A DNA stretch of 64,000 nt. It comes from Anodontia alba (taxonomy: Eukaryota; Mollusca; Bivalvia; Lucinida; Lucinidae). The first letter of the stretch is position 1, and each line of letters opens with the position of its first letter. Below are positions 33,880 to 45,459 of this stretch, piece by piece. A program made the translations under genes and the position numbers. The notes beneath the pieces are model-generated. The model searched no databases and was not told the origin of the DNA. It saw only the letters and a list, made by a program, of their open reading frames with translations. The DNA lies in assembly GCA_964016985.1 (NCBI GenBank), contig OZ024826.1, forward strand, positions 65,278,792-65,342,791. Direction: 5' to 3'.

Positions 33880-35263
33880 TAATGGCAGTGTGGCTCTGAT
33901 GATATATTTACTGACTGATACATGTTTATAAGGTGAGTGAATCACTACTAGTAAGAGGGCGTCTTGCAACAATTAAACACCTAAAACAAACACTGCAACA
34001 TTAAACGGCAATGTGGCTTGATACATGTTTATAAGGTGTGTCAATCACTACTAGTAAGAGGGCACCTTGCAACAAGAAAACACCTAAAAACAAACAACGA
34101 CTGCAAATTGTGGCAGTGTGGTTCTGATGATATATATACTGACTGATACATGTTTATAAGGTGAGTCAATCACTACTAGTTAGAGGGCACCTTGCAACAA
34201 TAAAATACCTAAAACAAACAAACACTGCAAATTAAATGGCAGTGTGGCTGATGATATATGCTGACTGATAAATGTTTATAAGTGAGTCAATCAGTACTAG
34301 TAAGAGGACATCTTGCAACAATAAAACACCTAAAACAAAGAAACACTGTGAAGTAAATGGCAGTGTGGCTCTGATGATATATGCTGGTTATAAGGCGAGT
34401 TAATCACTACTAGTGAAATTAAGTGGAAGTGTGGCTTGATACATGTTTATAAGGTGAGTCAATCACTACTAGTAAGAGGGCACCTTGCAACAATAAAACA
34501 CCTAAAACCAACAAACACTGCAAATTGAATGGCAGTCTGACTCTGATGGTATATATGCTGACTGATACATGTTTATAAGGCGAGTTAATCACTACTATTA
34601 AGAGGGCATCTTATATTACAACAATAAAATACCTAAAACAAACAAACATTGCAGTGTAGTTTGATAATATATGCTGACTGATACATGTATATGAGTCAGT
34701 CACTACGAGTAAGAAGGCATCTTGCAACAATAAAACACCTAAAACAAACAAACAGTGCAAATTAAATGGCAGTCTGGCTCTGATAATATATGTGCTGACT
34801 GATACATGTTTAGAAGGTGAGTCAATCACTATTGGTAAGAGGGCACCTTGCAACAATAAAAGTCAAAAAGGATTGATATAATAAAACACCTAAAACCAAC
34901 AAACAGTGCAAATTAAATGGTAGTCAGGCTCTGATGATATATATGCTGACTGATGCATGTTTATAAGGGGAGTCAATCACTACTGGTAAGAGGGCACCTT
35001 ATAACAATAAAATACCTAAAACAAACAAAGACTGCAAATCAAATGGCAGTGTATAGTTCTGATGATATATATGTTGACTGATACATGTATATAAGTGAGT
35101 CAATCACTACTAGTAAGAGGGCATCTTGCAACAATAAAATGTCTAAAACAAACAAACACTGCAAATTAAATGGCAGTGTGGTTCTGATGATATATAAGCT
35201 GACCGATACATGTTTATAGGTAAGTCAGTCTGTACTAGTAAGAGGACATCTTGCAACAATAAA
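33880..35263 (+). repeat. Satellite of about 125-150-bp units
   Basis: About ten units carry 'CTGACTGATACATGTTTATA', 'GAGTCAATCACTACTAGTAA', 'GAGGGCACCTTGCAACAATA' and 'AACAAACAAACACTGCAAAT'. It resumes briefly at 36838-36870 after the Tc1-like insertion, and a stray fragment lies at 14887-14936. Confidence 0.88.
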
Positions 35264-35265
35264 TA

Positions 35266-36835
35266 TACTACTCAAAGTTTGCTAAGGATCACATTTTATA
35301 ATGTCTACTACTTTTAATAGATTGAAACGACATGAGAAATTAGATCAGTTTTGGAAGCGTTATTCATTTAAGAATTCATTTTTAATAAAGTAATGGCCAA
35401 GTAAGTGTTCATTGATACGTGAATATGGCGGATGGAACATAAGGGTCGAAAATCAACATTTTTAGGATTGCTGGCGGAAATCTGAAAATCAGGAAAATCA
35501 CTAGTCTGTGAGTTTTAGCTTATTTAATAGCGTGTATGGTGCCCGTGGGCATTGATTACGGCCTGACATCGCCGTCGCATGCTACCGATAAGTCTACGGA
35601 GCTTATGCTGAGGAAGCTGGGCCCACTCCTCTCTGAGCTCCCGGACAGTTGCTGATTGGACCTGGCAAGAAGAAATGGCTTTCTGCAGCATATCCCATGC
35701 ATGTTCTATGGGATTTAAATCAGGGGATCTCCCTGGCCAATCCAATCGCACAATTGCAGCTTGCTCAAGGTACCGGTTGGTGATGCGGGCCCTATGTGCA
35801 TGGGCATTATCATCCATCAGAATGAAATCAGGACCTATAGCACCTGCATATGGGCGAACATGAACATCCAAAATTTCATTGACGTACTTCTCTGCCGTCA
35901 GAGTGCTGTTATCGATGACGTGCAGGTCCGTTTTCCCCTGAGCGCTAATTCCCGCCCACACCATAACTGAACCTCCGCCATAGCGATCATGCTCTGCAAT
36001 ACAAACTTCAGCAAAACGTTCATTTCGCATCCTCCAGACCCTAGCCCGCCTGTCAGTGAAGTCCACACAAAACCTGGACTCATCAGTGAAAAGAATGGGG
36101 GTCCAGTCATTAAGGGCCCACGTAACATGATCTCGTGCCCATTCTAAACGCTCCTGAACATGGTGTCGTGTCAATGGTATGCGTATTGAAGGTCATCGTG
36201 ACCTCAAGCCAGCTTCATGCAACCGATTTCTAATGGTCTGCGTACTTAAACAAACACTGGTAGCTTTCTGCAATTCGCTACGTAACGTTGTTGCGTTGTT
36301 GAACCGGTGACGTCGGGCTTGTAGAGCGATAAATCGGTCTTGAGCTCGAGTTCTTGAGCGTTCACGACCTCCGGCATGCTGATGCATTACATTTCCAGTC
36401 AAATGGAATTGAGTCCACATTCTTGAGACAATGCTCTGGGACACCCCAAGAACACGAGCAACCTCCCTCTGTGACAACCCAGCCTCAAGCATTCCAATGC
36501 CCCTATTCATCTCTTCTTCGCTTAGACGACGCCTAACTTGTCGGTCTGCCATACCTTACGTTAAATTCGATCAAAATTTGACGATAACACAAGCAAAACC
36601 TTCTTTCAGGTACACATATACATGAAGGCAAATGGCCATAAATCAACGATTTTCACGGGTAGGCCTCTTCCCATGCTTCTCGTGCAAAATGTACATGTCA
36701 AATCAATAACTGCATTACACGTTTATGAGGCCCGAACATCGATTTACCTTTAGTAGCAATTTGATTATATATGGTGATAATATGAACAAAATATCTGACG
36801 TCAAAAAAGTGATCCTTAGCAAACTTTGAGTAGTA
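35266..36835 (-). mobile_element. Tc1-like DNA transposon
   Basis: Inverted ends 'TACTACTCAAAGTTTGCTAA' then GGATCAC match at both sides (35266-35292 and 36809-36835), flanked by TA duplications (35264-35265 and 36836-36837). It encodes one transposase on the minus strand. It inserted into the 125-150-bp satellite, whose unit is continuous across the empty site. Confidence 0.93.
35524..36552 (-). pseudogene. Tc1-like transposase with one internal stop
   Basis: A single frame of 343 codons runs from ATG at 36552 to a stop at 35524-35526, interrupted only by TGA at 36193-36195, consistent with a CGA-to-TGA change. The N-terminus has the paired HTH region ('SEEEMNRGIGMLEAGLSQRE', 'ARVLGVSQSIVSRMW'). 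The catalytic DDE triad reads 'FTDESRF', 'LMDDNAHAHRA' and 'SPDLNPIEHAWD', with 34 residues between the second Asp and the Glu (DD34E). Length and motifs are those of complete Tc1-family transposases. Integrity apart from the one stop suggests recent activity of the family. Confidence 0.93.
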
Positions 36836-36986
36836 TACTTAAAACAAACACTGCAAATTGATCTAATCTGCTCTGATTCAATAATACTCTTTGTCAACAT
36901 AGTATAACTACATATGGAATTCACTGTAAAGTCATTTGCAAAATGTAATTAACCACAAAATCTTGACATTCAACTAATTTGGTTAA

Positions 36987-38298
36987 CCCTTTCACCGCTG
37001 AGTTCTTGAAGTGGTCTCTTCCATCTTTGAATTTGGACAGGTCCATTATTGAAAATAAGAGTTCCAGTCTAAACTGAAAAGCAGAATGCCAAACAGTGTA
37101 GATCCAGATGAGCTGGCTAGTTATGAGCCATCTCATCTGGATCTACTAGATACTGCGCTGTTTCATTTCGTTTCACCTTGTTTCGTAATGAGCATTGATA
37201 AAGGTTTTTTGTCCGTTTCATTCTGTTTGAGAGTTTTCCCTATATATCATTTGTTTCTTTTGTTACGAAACAGAAATGGGTTGATAAAGAAATATCTGTT
37301 TCATCCTTTCATTTCGTTTCGCCTTGTTTCGCAAGGAGCATTGACCAAAGTTTTTGGTCTGTTTCATTCATTTCATTTGTTATGAAACAGAAATGGGTTT
37401 GTAAAAAAAAATGTATCTGTTTCATCTCATTTCGTTTCGCCCTGTTTCGTAACGAGCACTGACCAAGGTTGTTGGTCTGTTTCATTCATTTCATGTGTTA
37501 CAAAACAGAAAGTGGTTTATAAATTAAAGTATACATTTCCTCGTTTCATTTGGTTACACCCTGTTTTGTAACAGGCATTGACCAAGGTTTTCAGTCCGTT
37601 TCATTCTGTTTGAGAGTTTTCCCTATATATCTCATTTGTTTCATTTGTTACGAAACAGAACAGTTGATAAAAAAAATATCTGTTTCATCGTTTCATTTCT
37701 TTTCACCTTGTTTTGGAATGAGCATTGACCAAGGTTTTTGGTCTGTTTCATCCTGTTTCAGAGAGTTTTCCTATATATCTTATTCATTTCATTTGTTACG
37801 AAACAGAAATGGGTTTATATAAAAAATGAATCTGTTTCATCGTTTCATTTTGTTTCGCACTGTTGTAGGTCTGTTTCATTCATTTCATGTGTTAAGAAAC
37901 AGAAAGGGGTTTATAAATAAAGTATATGTTTCATCTTTTCATTTCGTTATACCTTTTTTGTAACGAGCACTGACCAAGTTTGTAGGTCTGTTTCATCCTG
38001 TTTCAGAGTTTTCCCTATATATCTTATTTGTTCCATTTGTTACAAAACAGAAATGGGTTGATAAGAAAAAGTATCTGTTTCATCGTTTCATTTTGTTTCC
38101 TTTTTGTAATGAGCACTGACCAAGGTTGTAGATCTGTTTCATTTGTTTCATTTGTTACAAAATAGAAGTGGATTTATAAAAAAAAAAAGTATCTGTTCCA
38201 TTGTTTCATTTCATTTCGCCCTGTTTCGTAATGAGCTGTGACCAAGATTGTAGGTCTGTTTCATTGGTTTCATTTGTTATGAAACAGAAACGCGTATA

Positions 38299-38332
<34 letters not shown>

Positions 38333-38694
38333 GTATCTGTTTTATTGTTTCATTTCGCTTCACCCTGTTTTATAATAGGCATTGACCATAGTTTCTTGTC
38401 TTTTTCATCCTGTGTCAGAGATTGTTGGTCTGTTTAATCTTGTTTCATAACAAATGAAATAACAAATGAAACGAATGAAACTGACCATCAGTGAGAACTG
38501 CTATTGGTCCGTTTCATTTGTTTCAGTCAGTTTCAGTCCATTTTAGAGTTTTCCTTATATATGTTAACTGTTTCATCTGTTTCTGTAAAGGGTAAAAAAT
38601 ATGCCCCCCAAAAAAACCTGCATGGTTTTTGTGCAGTATATGGGATCTACACTGTTTGCATAGGCAGCTGTTTTGGTTTGCAAGGTTGAAAGGG
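36987..38694. mobile_element. TTAA-flanked inverted-repeat element carrying array sequence
   Basis: CCCTTTCACCG at the left and GGTTGAAAGGG at the right are inverted ends flanked by TTAA (36983-36986 and 38695-38698), the piggyBac-type target. Near the left end GTAGATCCAGATGAG and CTCATCTGGATCTAC (37100-37150) form a hairpin, and GGATCTACACTG recurs near the right end. Array sequence (37150-38640) fills the middle, apparently a later insertion. Confidence 0.6.
37150..38640 (+). repeat. GTTTCGTAAC array, second right-hand block
   Basis: Units as at 28.9-30.7 kb, about 11 of them, including a poly-A run at 38308-38329. The block ends with the hairpin AAAAACC-TGCAT-GGTTTTT at 38610-38630 and GTGCAG. 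Confidence 0.85.
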
Positions 38695-38741
38695 TTAAAA
38701 GCTGTATTTTATGAGAGATAGCAGCAGTATTTCTATTATCT

Positions 38742-39071
38742 CCCTTGACAGGTAAAGTCCAAGGTAGATCAAATACTAGCTAGGTCCTTCTAATTGGAAT
38801 CCTCTGCTTTTATCATAGGTCATCAGTGGAATTTAACAAATTCTTAACTTTACATTTCTCCATATCCACATGGAAGATTAATTAATATTATATATTTCAT
38901 TGCACAGAAAATGTTTCTTTTAAATATTTTAGAAGCTGTATTGGCATATGACCTTGTTAAAATTAGATTTATTAAGGAAAAGGAAGTGATACTTAATGGA
39001 AACACTATGATAAAAGCAGAGGAATCCAATTAATTGGACCTGGTTATTTACAGAAAGTAATCAAGGGAGTT
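38742..39071. mobile_element. MITE-like inverted-repeat element
   Basis: The outer ends CTCCCTTGA and TCAAGGGAG and the inner blocks 'GGAATCCTCTGCTTTTATCA' (38801-38820) and 'TGATAAAAGCAGAGGAATCC' (39008-39027) are inverted. No coding capacity. The superfamily is not clear. Confidence 0.65.
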
Positions 39072-39734
39072 AACTGACTGCTTTCTCCTATTGAGCTCCA
39101 ACTAACTTTGTTTAATATGCTTGAATAAATACTGTTGCAAATTAATATTTTCTCTGAGGCCATGTTTAAAATAACAATGAGCTGCATGAAAATAAATATT
39201 GAATAACAAAACAAGTAAACAAGTCAGAAATTCTTTGAATGAAGAACTTACAATGTACATGGCTAGATCTATATTGTAATATTCATTCTGATAAGTCCAG
39301 ATATATATCTGTGATTGATATATAAGTAGAAATTGACAAAAACGTTAATAATAGCTATAACTTAGAAGACTGACAGTCTTCCAGAGTTTCAGTTTGGCAG
39401 ATATATTGTTCTTTATTCACATACATAAAAAGTGATCTGAAAACATTCAGTTCTAGTTGAATCCAACAACCCAACCACCCTTAATTTAACAGGCAGTCTT
39501 CCTCACCTGTAATTTTTAAACAAATTTTCAGAATTGCAAAAGCAAATATGACTTTGGTACAAATAGCTGAAGACTTTAAAATAGTGTATTTTATCAACCC
39601 TACTCTGTATTTACTACTGGGATTGACTGTACCATCTTCAGATGGTAAAATGGTAAAATATATAAAAATAGCATCTATGACAAATCTGTACATTTTCATG
39701 CCATGTTGTTGTCTTAGAGAATTTGATCCGCACC
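39072..39734. other. Spacer without recognised content
   Basis: AT-rich, with stops in all frames. A 72-codon minus-strand frame at 39481-39699 has no known motif. Confidence 0.4.
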
Positions 39735-40375
39735 TTCCGGAACTCCGTAACTGTTAGAGCAAGAGCCTTGAAACTTAGTAAATGGATTTGATGAGTAGAT
39801 GGCCTGATTAACTTTTGAAGAAATTCTGAAAAATACTTCATGAGTTATGGCCCTTTGTAATTTTGGGCATTTTTACCTTGTCAGCAAAATATCTCAAAAA
39901 CCGTTGGAGCTAGAACCTTGAAACTTAATGAATAGACTGGTAGTGATGAGTAGACAACCTGATTAATTTTTGAAGAAATTTTGAAAACTACTTCTTGAGT
40001 TATGGCCCTTTGTAATTTTGGGCATTTTTACCTTGTCAGCAAAATATCTCAAAAACCGTTGGAGCTAGAACCTTGAAACTTAATGAATAGACTGGTAGTG
40101 ATGAGTAGACAACCTGATTAACTTTTGAAGAAATTTTGAAAACTACTTCTTGAGTTATGGCCCTTTGTAATTTTGGGCATTTTTACCTTGTCAGCAAAAT
40201 ATCTCAAAATCTGTTAGAGCTTGAGCCTTGAAACTCAGTAAATCGATTTGTAGTGATGAGTAGATGACCTGATTAACTTTTGAAGAAATTCTGAAAAATA
40301 CTTCATGAGTTATGGCCCTTTGTAATTTTGGGCATTTTTAATTTGTCAGCAAAATATCTAAAAAACTATTGTTTA
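39735..40375 (+). repeat. Tandem repeat, four 155-bp units
   Basis: Units share 'AGAACCTTGAAACTTAATGA', 'TTTTGAAGAAATTTTGAAAA', 'TGAGTTATGGCCCTTTGTAA' and 'TTACCTTGTCAGCAAAATAT'. The second and third units are nearly identical. Confidence 0.9.
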
Positions 40376-41029
40376 TGGGAAAACATGCATATATGACATA
40401 ACAAAGTGATCAGTTTATATTATATTGTACATCCTTATGATAAATCTAGACAATAGAATGTAATATCAAAGATCCACAAAACTAAGACTAATATCATTAC
40501 TATACTATGTACCATAAATGTTCATAATCAACTATGAAGTTGGCTATCAGGGGCTAGCCCACTGACCTTGGCTTCTTCAATGGGCAGAATCTCAGAAAAG
40601 GCCAAATAATAATTGGAGACAATATGTTATGCCTGATAGCCATTCTTGAGTTTCTACTTGATGAGAGACAAGCCTTTAGCATTTGAAGAAGCCAATTTGA
40701 AGGCAGCATATATGATTTACAAATGATTTACCAGAGATATTTGGGCTTAGAAGAACAAATAATGGCTAATTATTTGTGAATTTGCCCACATCGACTGACA
40801 CAGTCAGGAGATAGCCCCAAATATCCAAATCATAAGCCACCTCCTTCGTAATGAAAAATAAAATTATTGCTAATTTCAAATATACAATTTTCTGTCATTT
40901 CTGAGCCTAAGGCTAAACATATAAATGGTTACTATGCTCATGACTTTTTACTATATTATATTTATTACTGCACCATACTTGGAATAGCGAAATATCAGGT
41001 GATTTATTTATTTCATTTTTTTTTTTTTT
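40376..41029. other. Spacer without recognised gene
   Basis: AT-rich with short inverted pieces (TGGCTATCAGG near 40540 and CCTGATAGCCA near 40635). Nothing coding is seen. It ends in a poly-T run. Confidence 0.4.
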
Positions 41030-41529
41030 TTTATTTACCATGTTAGGCCTGTTACTGTATCATATTAGGTGATTGAGATTGCACCAACTCTTGATGTTTC
41101 AAGCCATGTCATGCTAATTAAAGTACCAAATACATGTAAGTGTTTTACTGCACCATTTTAGGTGTTTAACAATTGTGCTGTGTCACGACAATTATTTGCC
41201 ATGTTAGGCTTATTACTACAACCATGTTAGGTGTTTAGCAATTGTGCCATGTCAGGCGATTTTTTTTTTTTTTTTATATTATTTCCATGTAAGCCTTATT
41301 ACAGCACCTTGTCAGGTGTTTAACAATTGCGCCATGTCAGGTGACTGTTTTTTTTGTTTGTTTTTTTTTGCCATGTTAGGCTTATTACCACACCATGTCA
41401 GGTGTTTAACAAATGCGCCATGTCAGGCGACTTTTTGCCATGTAAGGCTGCACCATATCAGGTCTTACAACTGCGCCATGTCAGGCGATTTTTTTTTTTT
41501 TTTTCAGTCATGTTAGGCTTATTACCACA
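41030..41529 (+). repeat. CATGTCAGG minisatellite, left of the Polinton-like element
   Basis: Irregular units contain 'CCATGTTAGGCTTATTAC', 'CACCATGTCAGGTGTTTAAC' and 'TGCGCCATGTCAGGCGA' with T-runs. The same repeat in the same orientation continues at 51409, so it was the insertion target. Confidence 0.88.
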
Positions 41530-41836
41530 AGGTGCAGGGAGGGGGCAGCTATATGTGGCCGCGGAGGCTCCCACGTACATAAATAATTGGTAATTGTGTT
41601 ATGGGGCCGCGGAGGCTCCCACGTACATAAATAATTGGTAATTGTGTGTGTACGCCCGGCCATCTCAACCTACACAAATAATTGCTGTGTGTATGCCAGG
41701 CCATCGAGACCTACACAAATAATTGGCAACGGCCTGCGCTCCGCCCGAGCACCAGCAGAGCTGGTAGGGACAGCCCCCCCCCCCCCCCCCGCCTTCGCCG
41801 GCCCGGGGCTCTGAATGCAAAAAAAAAAGGAGGCAC
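41530..41836 (+). repeat. Polinton-like left terminal inverted repeat
   Basis: Composed of 'CCGCGGAGGCTCCCACGTAC' plus 'ATAAATAATTGGTAATTGTG' subunits in tandem (two copies), two 'ACACAAATAATTG' blocks, a C-rich stretch, and 'TGCAAAAAAAAAAGGAGGCAC' at its inner end. It matches 51060-51408 inverted. Confidence 0.9.
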
Positions 41837-42135
41837 TTACCTGTGTCACGCCTGGTTCACATCAGTTCTGCTTGACGACTGGCCCTGGCTTGAGCACAGA
41901 TCCTCAAGATACCTTTGAAAATGTCTCCGTCAGCAGGAGAATGGTCCTTGCATATCTTAAGTTCGATAATTTCCCTCAGCGCAACTATCCGATTTATCTG
42001 GTGCACATCCACTTGAGGACTATTTTGTATTTTCAACTTCATCCCTGATTGAATATTTTAATGCTTAACATACTGAGTAAAAATTTGAGCAGACGACATA
42101 TTGATATATTTTTCTTAGAAAACAGGATTTGACAC

Positions 42136-42999
42136 AGACAGGTGGTTCACCCCCAGGACTGGGATGTGTGTGTAAAGAATTCTACCCAGCTCCTGGGGTT
42201 AAAAGTACCATGGACCAGCTTCTGCTGAATCTGCCCATAAGCATGGTAAGGGTTCTTATAAAATGTGCTGAAATTAAATAGGATTAGGTGCGCTGAAGTA
42301 TACAGTAGTAACCAATGTAGATCGGCCCGTCTCCATCACACAGACCTCCCTGGCCGAGCCCGTTATTCAGGTCCCTGGCTAGCCTCCAGCCAGCTCCGCT
42401 ATCGCGCCCGAGCCCCAGAGAACGGCACCCCGCCCTTGCCGGCCCGGGGGCCTGAGCGCAAAAAAAAAGGAGGCACTTACCTGTAAGCCATATCCTGAGA
42501 AGGTTGGTCAGGCTTTGACTAACCGATTTAAACGTTTTACATACATTCTGCTTGATCACTATTTTAGAAAGCCAATATGCAAATTTACAAACCCATTTAC
42601 ATTTCAAATGGGAAGAGAGACAATATATAAGTACAGATCAACTTGTTATCTATCGGGTCATGACTGGTGCATGGTATGTCTCATTTGTCTGAGTATGACG
42701 CCTGCTGCAGCTGTTTAATGGTAGTGGCTACCGGGGCTGATTGGCGAAAGACACACGGGTCGTGCGCACAATAGAATTCTCCCTGTGGGACCGTAACCAA
42801 TCGCTCTGACTTGCCTTACCTCCATTCTGTCTACTATGGAAGTAGATAGGGTCTATGGGGTTCAAGGTGACTCTTCCGGGGAGGCCATGAGCCAACATGT
42901 TGCGGTGGCTTAAGAAAAGACAGGTGGTTCACCCCAGGACTGGGATGTGCGTGTAAAGAATTCTACCCAGCTCCTGGGGTCAAAAGTACCGTGGACCAG
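42136..42999 (+). repeat. Internal direct repeats and a third, diverged TIR-like copy
   Basis: An 82-bp block ('AGACAGGTGGTTCACCCC' to 'GTGGACCAG') occurs at 42136-42218 and 42919-42999. Between them, 42290-42480 resembles the inner part of the TIR, ending 'AAAAAAAAGGAGGCACTTAC'. The left end of the element therefore looks internally duplicated, or contains the end of another copy. No gene is seen between 41837 and 43200. Confidence 0.7.
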
Positions 43000-43204
43000 A
43001 CGCGGCTTTTGCCATTTTTTTTTAAGTGTGGGGCCCATAAAATAAGGCTATTTTTCCTCTGTAGCCCTGGGGTGTTGTAACCACACAGCACCTCTCTAGG
43101 AAATACACATGAGAGTGAAAAAACAATTTACCGCAGAACCCTTGCTCAGATAAAGAAACATCTCCAAAACTGATCCGGGGCTCAAAGGCGGGTTTGCGAT
43201 TGGA

Positions 43205-43877
43205 TCATCTCATTAGGGTCCTAACCAGCCTGCACTCTTTTAAGCTTGCCAGATGCTTATCGAGAGAGAGAGGGCCACTGGTTCCAGCTTTGTTGAGCTC
43301 TTCCAATAGCTTGGTGCGGGCTGCCATCATCGCCTCATCTCTCATGAGGTGTAAGAGCTGCTTTTTTTCGCCCTCAGGCAGACCGCCCTGTTTCTGACGC
43401 CCACGACGAATCTCAGCCTTCTTCTGGTCGTACTTCTCGAGTTCAGACACAATCAGGCGAAATTTCTCCTCGGAGATCTTGTCATCGGTTAGTGCGGTCG
43501 AGATCCTGTCAGCGATTGTGGTTAGCTTTGAGATGGCCAGGACCCAGATCTGATCGTGTTTTCTAGCTTTGGCTTCAAGCCTCTGGCCTATAAATTTTCC
43601 GCCGGCTCCCAGCAACCCACACACAATCGCCCCAGCTTGGAGGCCAACGGCGACTGGCACCGCGATTATCGTCATCAATACTCTGACATCAGACGCAGCC
43701 AAGCCCGCGCTGGCCACTGAAAGCGCGGTGTCGAGTCCATCCACGACATTGACCCCCCCGCCGGTATTTTTTGTAGAGCGAGGCTCTGAAGTCCCGCTCT
43801 TTCTCCAGGTGGGATCTGACCTCAGCCACATGTTGGTGATTGTCTCCGGTCATCTCAAGTGGTGGGTAGAGGCCCAT
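43205..43877 (-). pseudogene. Polinton-like element protein of unknown function, Gly/Ala hydrophobic region
   Basis: It starts at ATG 43877 ('MGLYPPLEMTGDNHQHVAEV'); a frameshift near 43750 leads into a long frame ending at 43205. The middle has a Gly/Ala/Val-rich stretch long enough for one or two membrane segments ('AVGLQAGAIVCGLLGAGGKF'). A charged helical tail follows ('KISEEKFRLIVSELEKYDQK'). Total about 220 residues. It is divergently arranged with respect to the integrase. A membrane-active structural role is possible but is only inference. I can name no family. Confidence 0.6.
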
Positions 43878-43963
43878 CGTGCTTAACTATCACCGCCGTC
43901 GGACAGGTTCAAATGACCTAACGCTACGGAGCTTTGATCTGACGAGAGATCAAGGGGCATAAA

Positions 43964-44994
43964 TCACAGCCTTTTGAGCTCCACTGCGGGACTAACATGG
44001 ATCTTGCTTATATCCAGCAAGGGGTAGTCCGCCTGGTACTCCATGCCCTGGAGTGTGAAATGCACTTGAGGAGGCTCCTGTACACTAATATAGGCTCCCA
44101 CCTCTCTACCCTTGTGCGCTTGGGTCCACTTGAGCGTGAAGCCCGGTAAGATATCAACAAAGTCGTCGGGCCGGTCTCCCAGGACTAGCTCAAGAAGGAT
44201 CATGGAAGTAGGCAATCCCACGCCGATGAACCCAGCCGGGGCGAACTCAGAAACCATTTTGAGAATGCCCGGCCGGCTATTGCTCATCTTCAGGGTATAG
44301 CGCTCGGAAACGACCACATTCTTGGTTTCAGGAACGTAGGAACACAGCCGGGTACTGGCATTTGTCACCTTCAGAACCTTGTGATGCTGCCCCGTCACCA
44401 CGTACGGTGCCGAAACTTTCACATCCACAAGCCACTCCGTTTCTTGGACGGGTCTGCGAAGGCAACCCACTTTCTCCCAGTAAACGCAAGCGTGTGGAGC
44501 CGCCGGGGGGCGGCATATGAAACATCTACATCGCTCAGCTCGGAGAGCTTCTGCGCCCCACCTCCCTCTTGGGTGACGACTTTTTTCGTTTGTACAACCC
44601 GTCGGACAGCTGGAGGCCATACAGCTGTCCCTCTTCCCCACCCTTCTCGAATCCTTCGGTATCCCCCAGATTGGCTAAAGCCGGCCCGGGGCATTTTCTG
44701 TGACCGGAGAGCTGCTTTGTTCATGAAGAGGGCTTCGAGCCTTGCTTGTCGCTCGAGCTCGATGTCGGAGTGCTCACCCTGAAGCTTTTTCATTTGATCT
44801 CGAATATCTTGTTGAATTTCGGTGTCGTCCGTTTCTGTCAGTTTTTGATGCTTTGGACCAAGTGCTTGGGTTTTCCGGTCATCGACACCTGATAGCTTCG
44901 CTAGGTTGTTCGCCAACTCGTCTCTCATTCTCGTCATGGCCTCCCTCACTCCGGCCAGATCCCTTGTGGCCTGGGATATCCACGTGGTGTCCAT
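43964..44994 (-). pseudogene. Polinton-like element protein of unknown function, coiled coil plus beta-rich tail
   Basis: ATG at 44994 opens 'MDTTWISQATRDLAGVREAM' and a strongly helical, charged N-terminal half (about residues 1-100, probable coiled coil). After a frameshift near 44430 the C-terminal part, ending at 43964, is rich in alternating hydrophobic residues ('APAGFIGVGLPTSMILLELV', 'EPPQVHFTLQGMEYQADYPL'), suggesting beta structure. It would be about 340 residues. A structural (attachment or minor capsid-like) function is conceivable, but no homology can be claimed from sequence reading alone. It is followed at 43877 by the next minus-strand gene. Confidence 0.6.
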
Positions 44995-45010
44995 TGCAAC
45001 CGATGGGAAG

Positions 45011-45459
45011 ATGATCGTGAACGCGCTCTACCACAGCGCGGTCGTCTCTGGCTTGTTGGGGGCGCCATCGTGAATGCCCTGGTGTTCACGGGGTCAAACT
45101 ACTTATTCACGATGCTGAGGAGCTCTGGCTTTGACGAAGAGCGCAAGCGTCACGATGAAGTGGTCAAGCAGCTACAGGCTGCACAGGCAACGTGGTCTCG
45201 AAAACAGACCGAGCGCCTCGACTGGATCAATGAGGAGCTCCGCCGGCGCCGCCATGCCGTAGAAACCTTCAGAGACGTCGATGCGGCAATGCAGGAATAT
45301 GCCCAGATCACCGGGCACAACCTCGACACTCTGGGGCCCAATCCCCAGCTCTCCGACTTTTATCACCTGAGTGACGGCCAAAAAGACCGTGAGATCGCCT
45401 TCATCATTCTGGGGATGGCCGCGACCCGCCTGGTGGCCTACAGACTTGCTAAGAAGTGA
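45011..45459 (+). pseudogene. Polinton-like element small coiled-coil protein, unknown function
   Basis: ATG at 45011 starts a frame ('MIVNALYHSAVVSGLL') that needs a one-base shift in the G run near 45058 to join the longer frame ending at 45459. The protein has a hydrophobic N-terminus and a charged helical centre ('RKRHDEVVKQLQAAQATWSR', 'RLDWINEELRRRRHAVETF'). A compact C-terminal block follows ('SDFYHLSDGQKDREIAF'), ending in a hydrophobic segment ('IILGMAATRLVAYRLA') that could be a membrane anchor. It is transcribed away from the minus-strand genes at 43.2-45.0 kb, so 44995-45010 is a very compact divergent promoter region. Confidence 0.6.

Noticed and set aside
43569..43886. Plus-strand 105-codon frame in the Polinton-like element
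   Set aside because: Shadow of the minus-strand gene at 43205-43877; open because the region is GC-rich.
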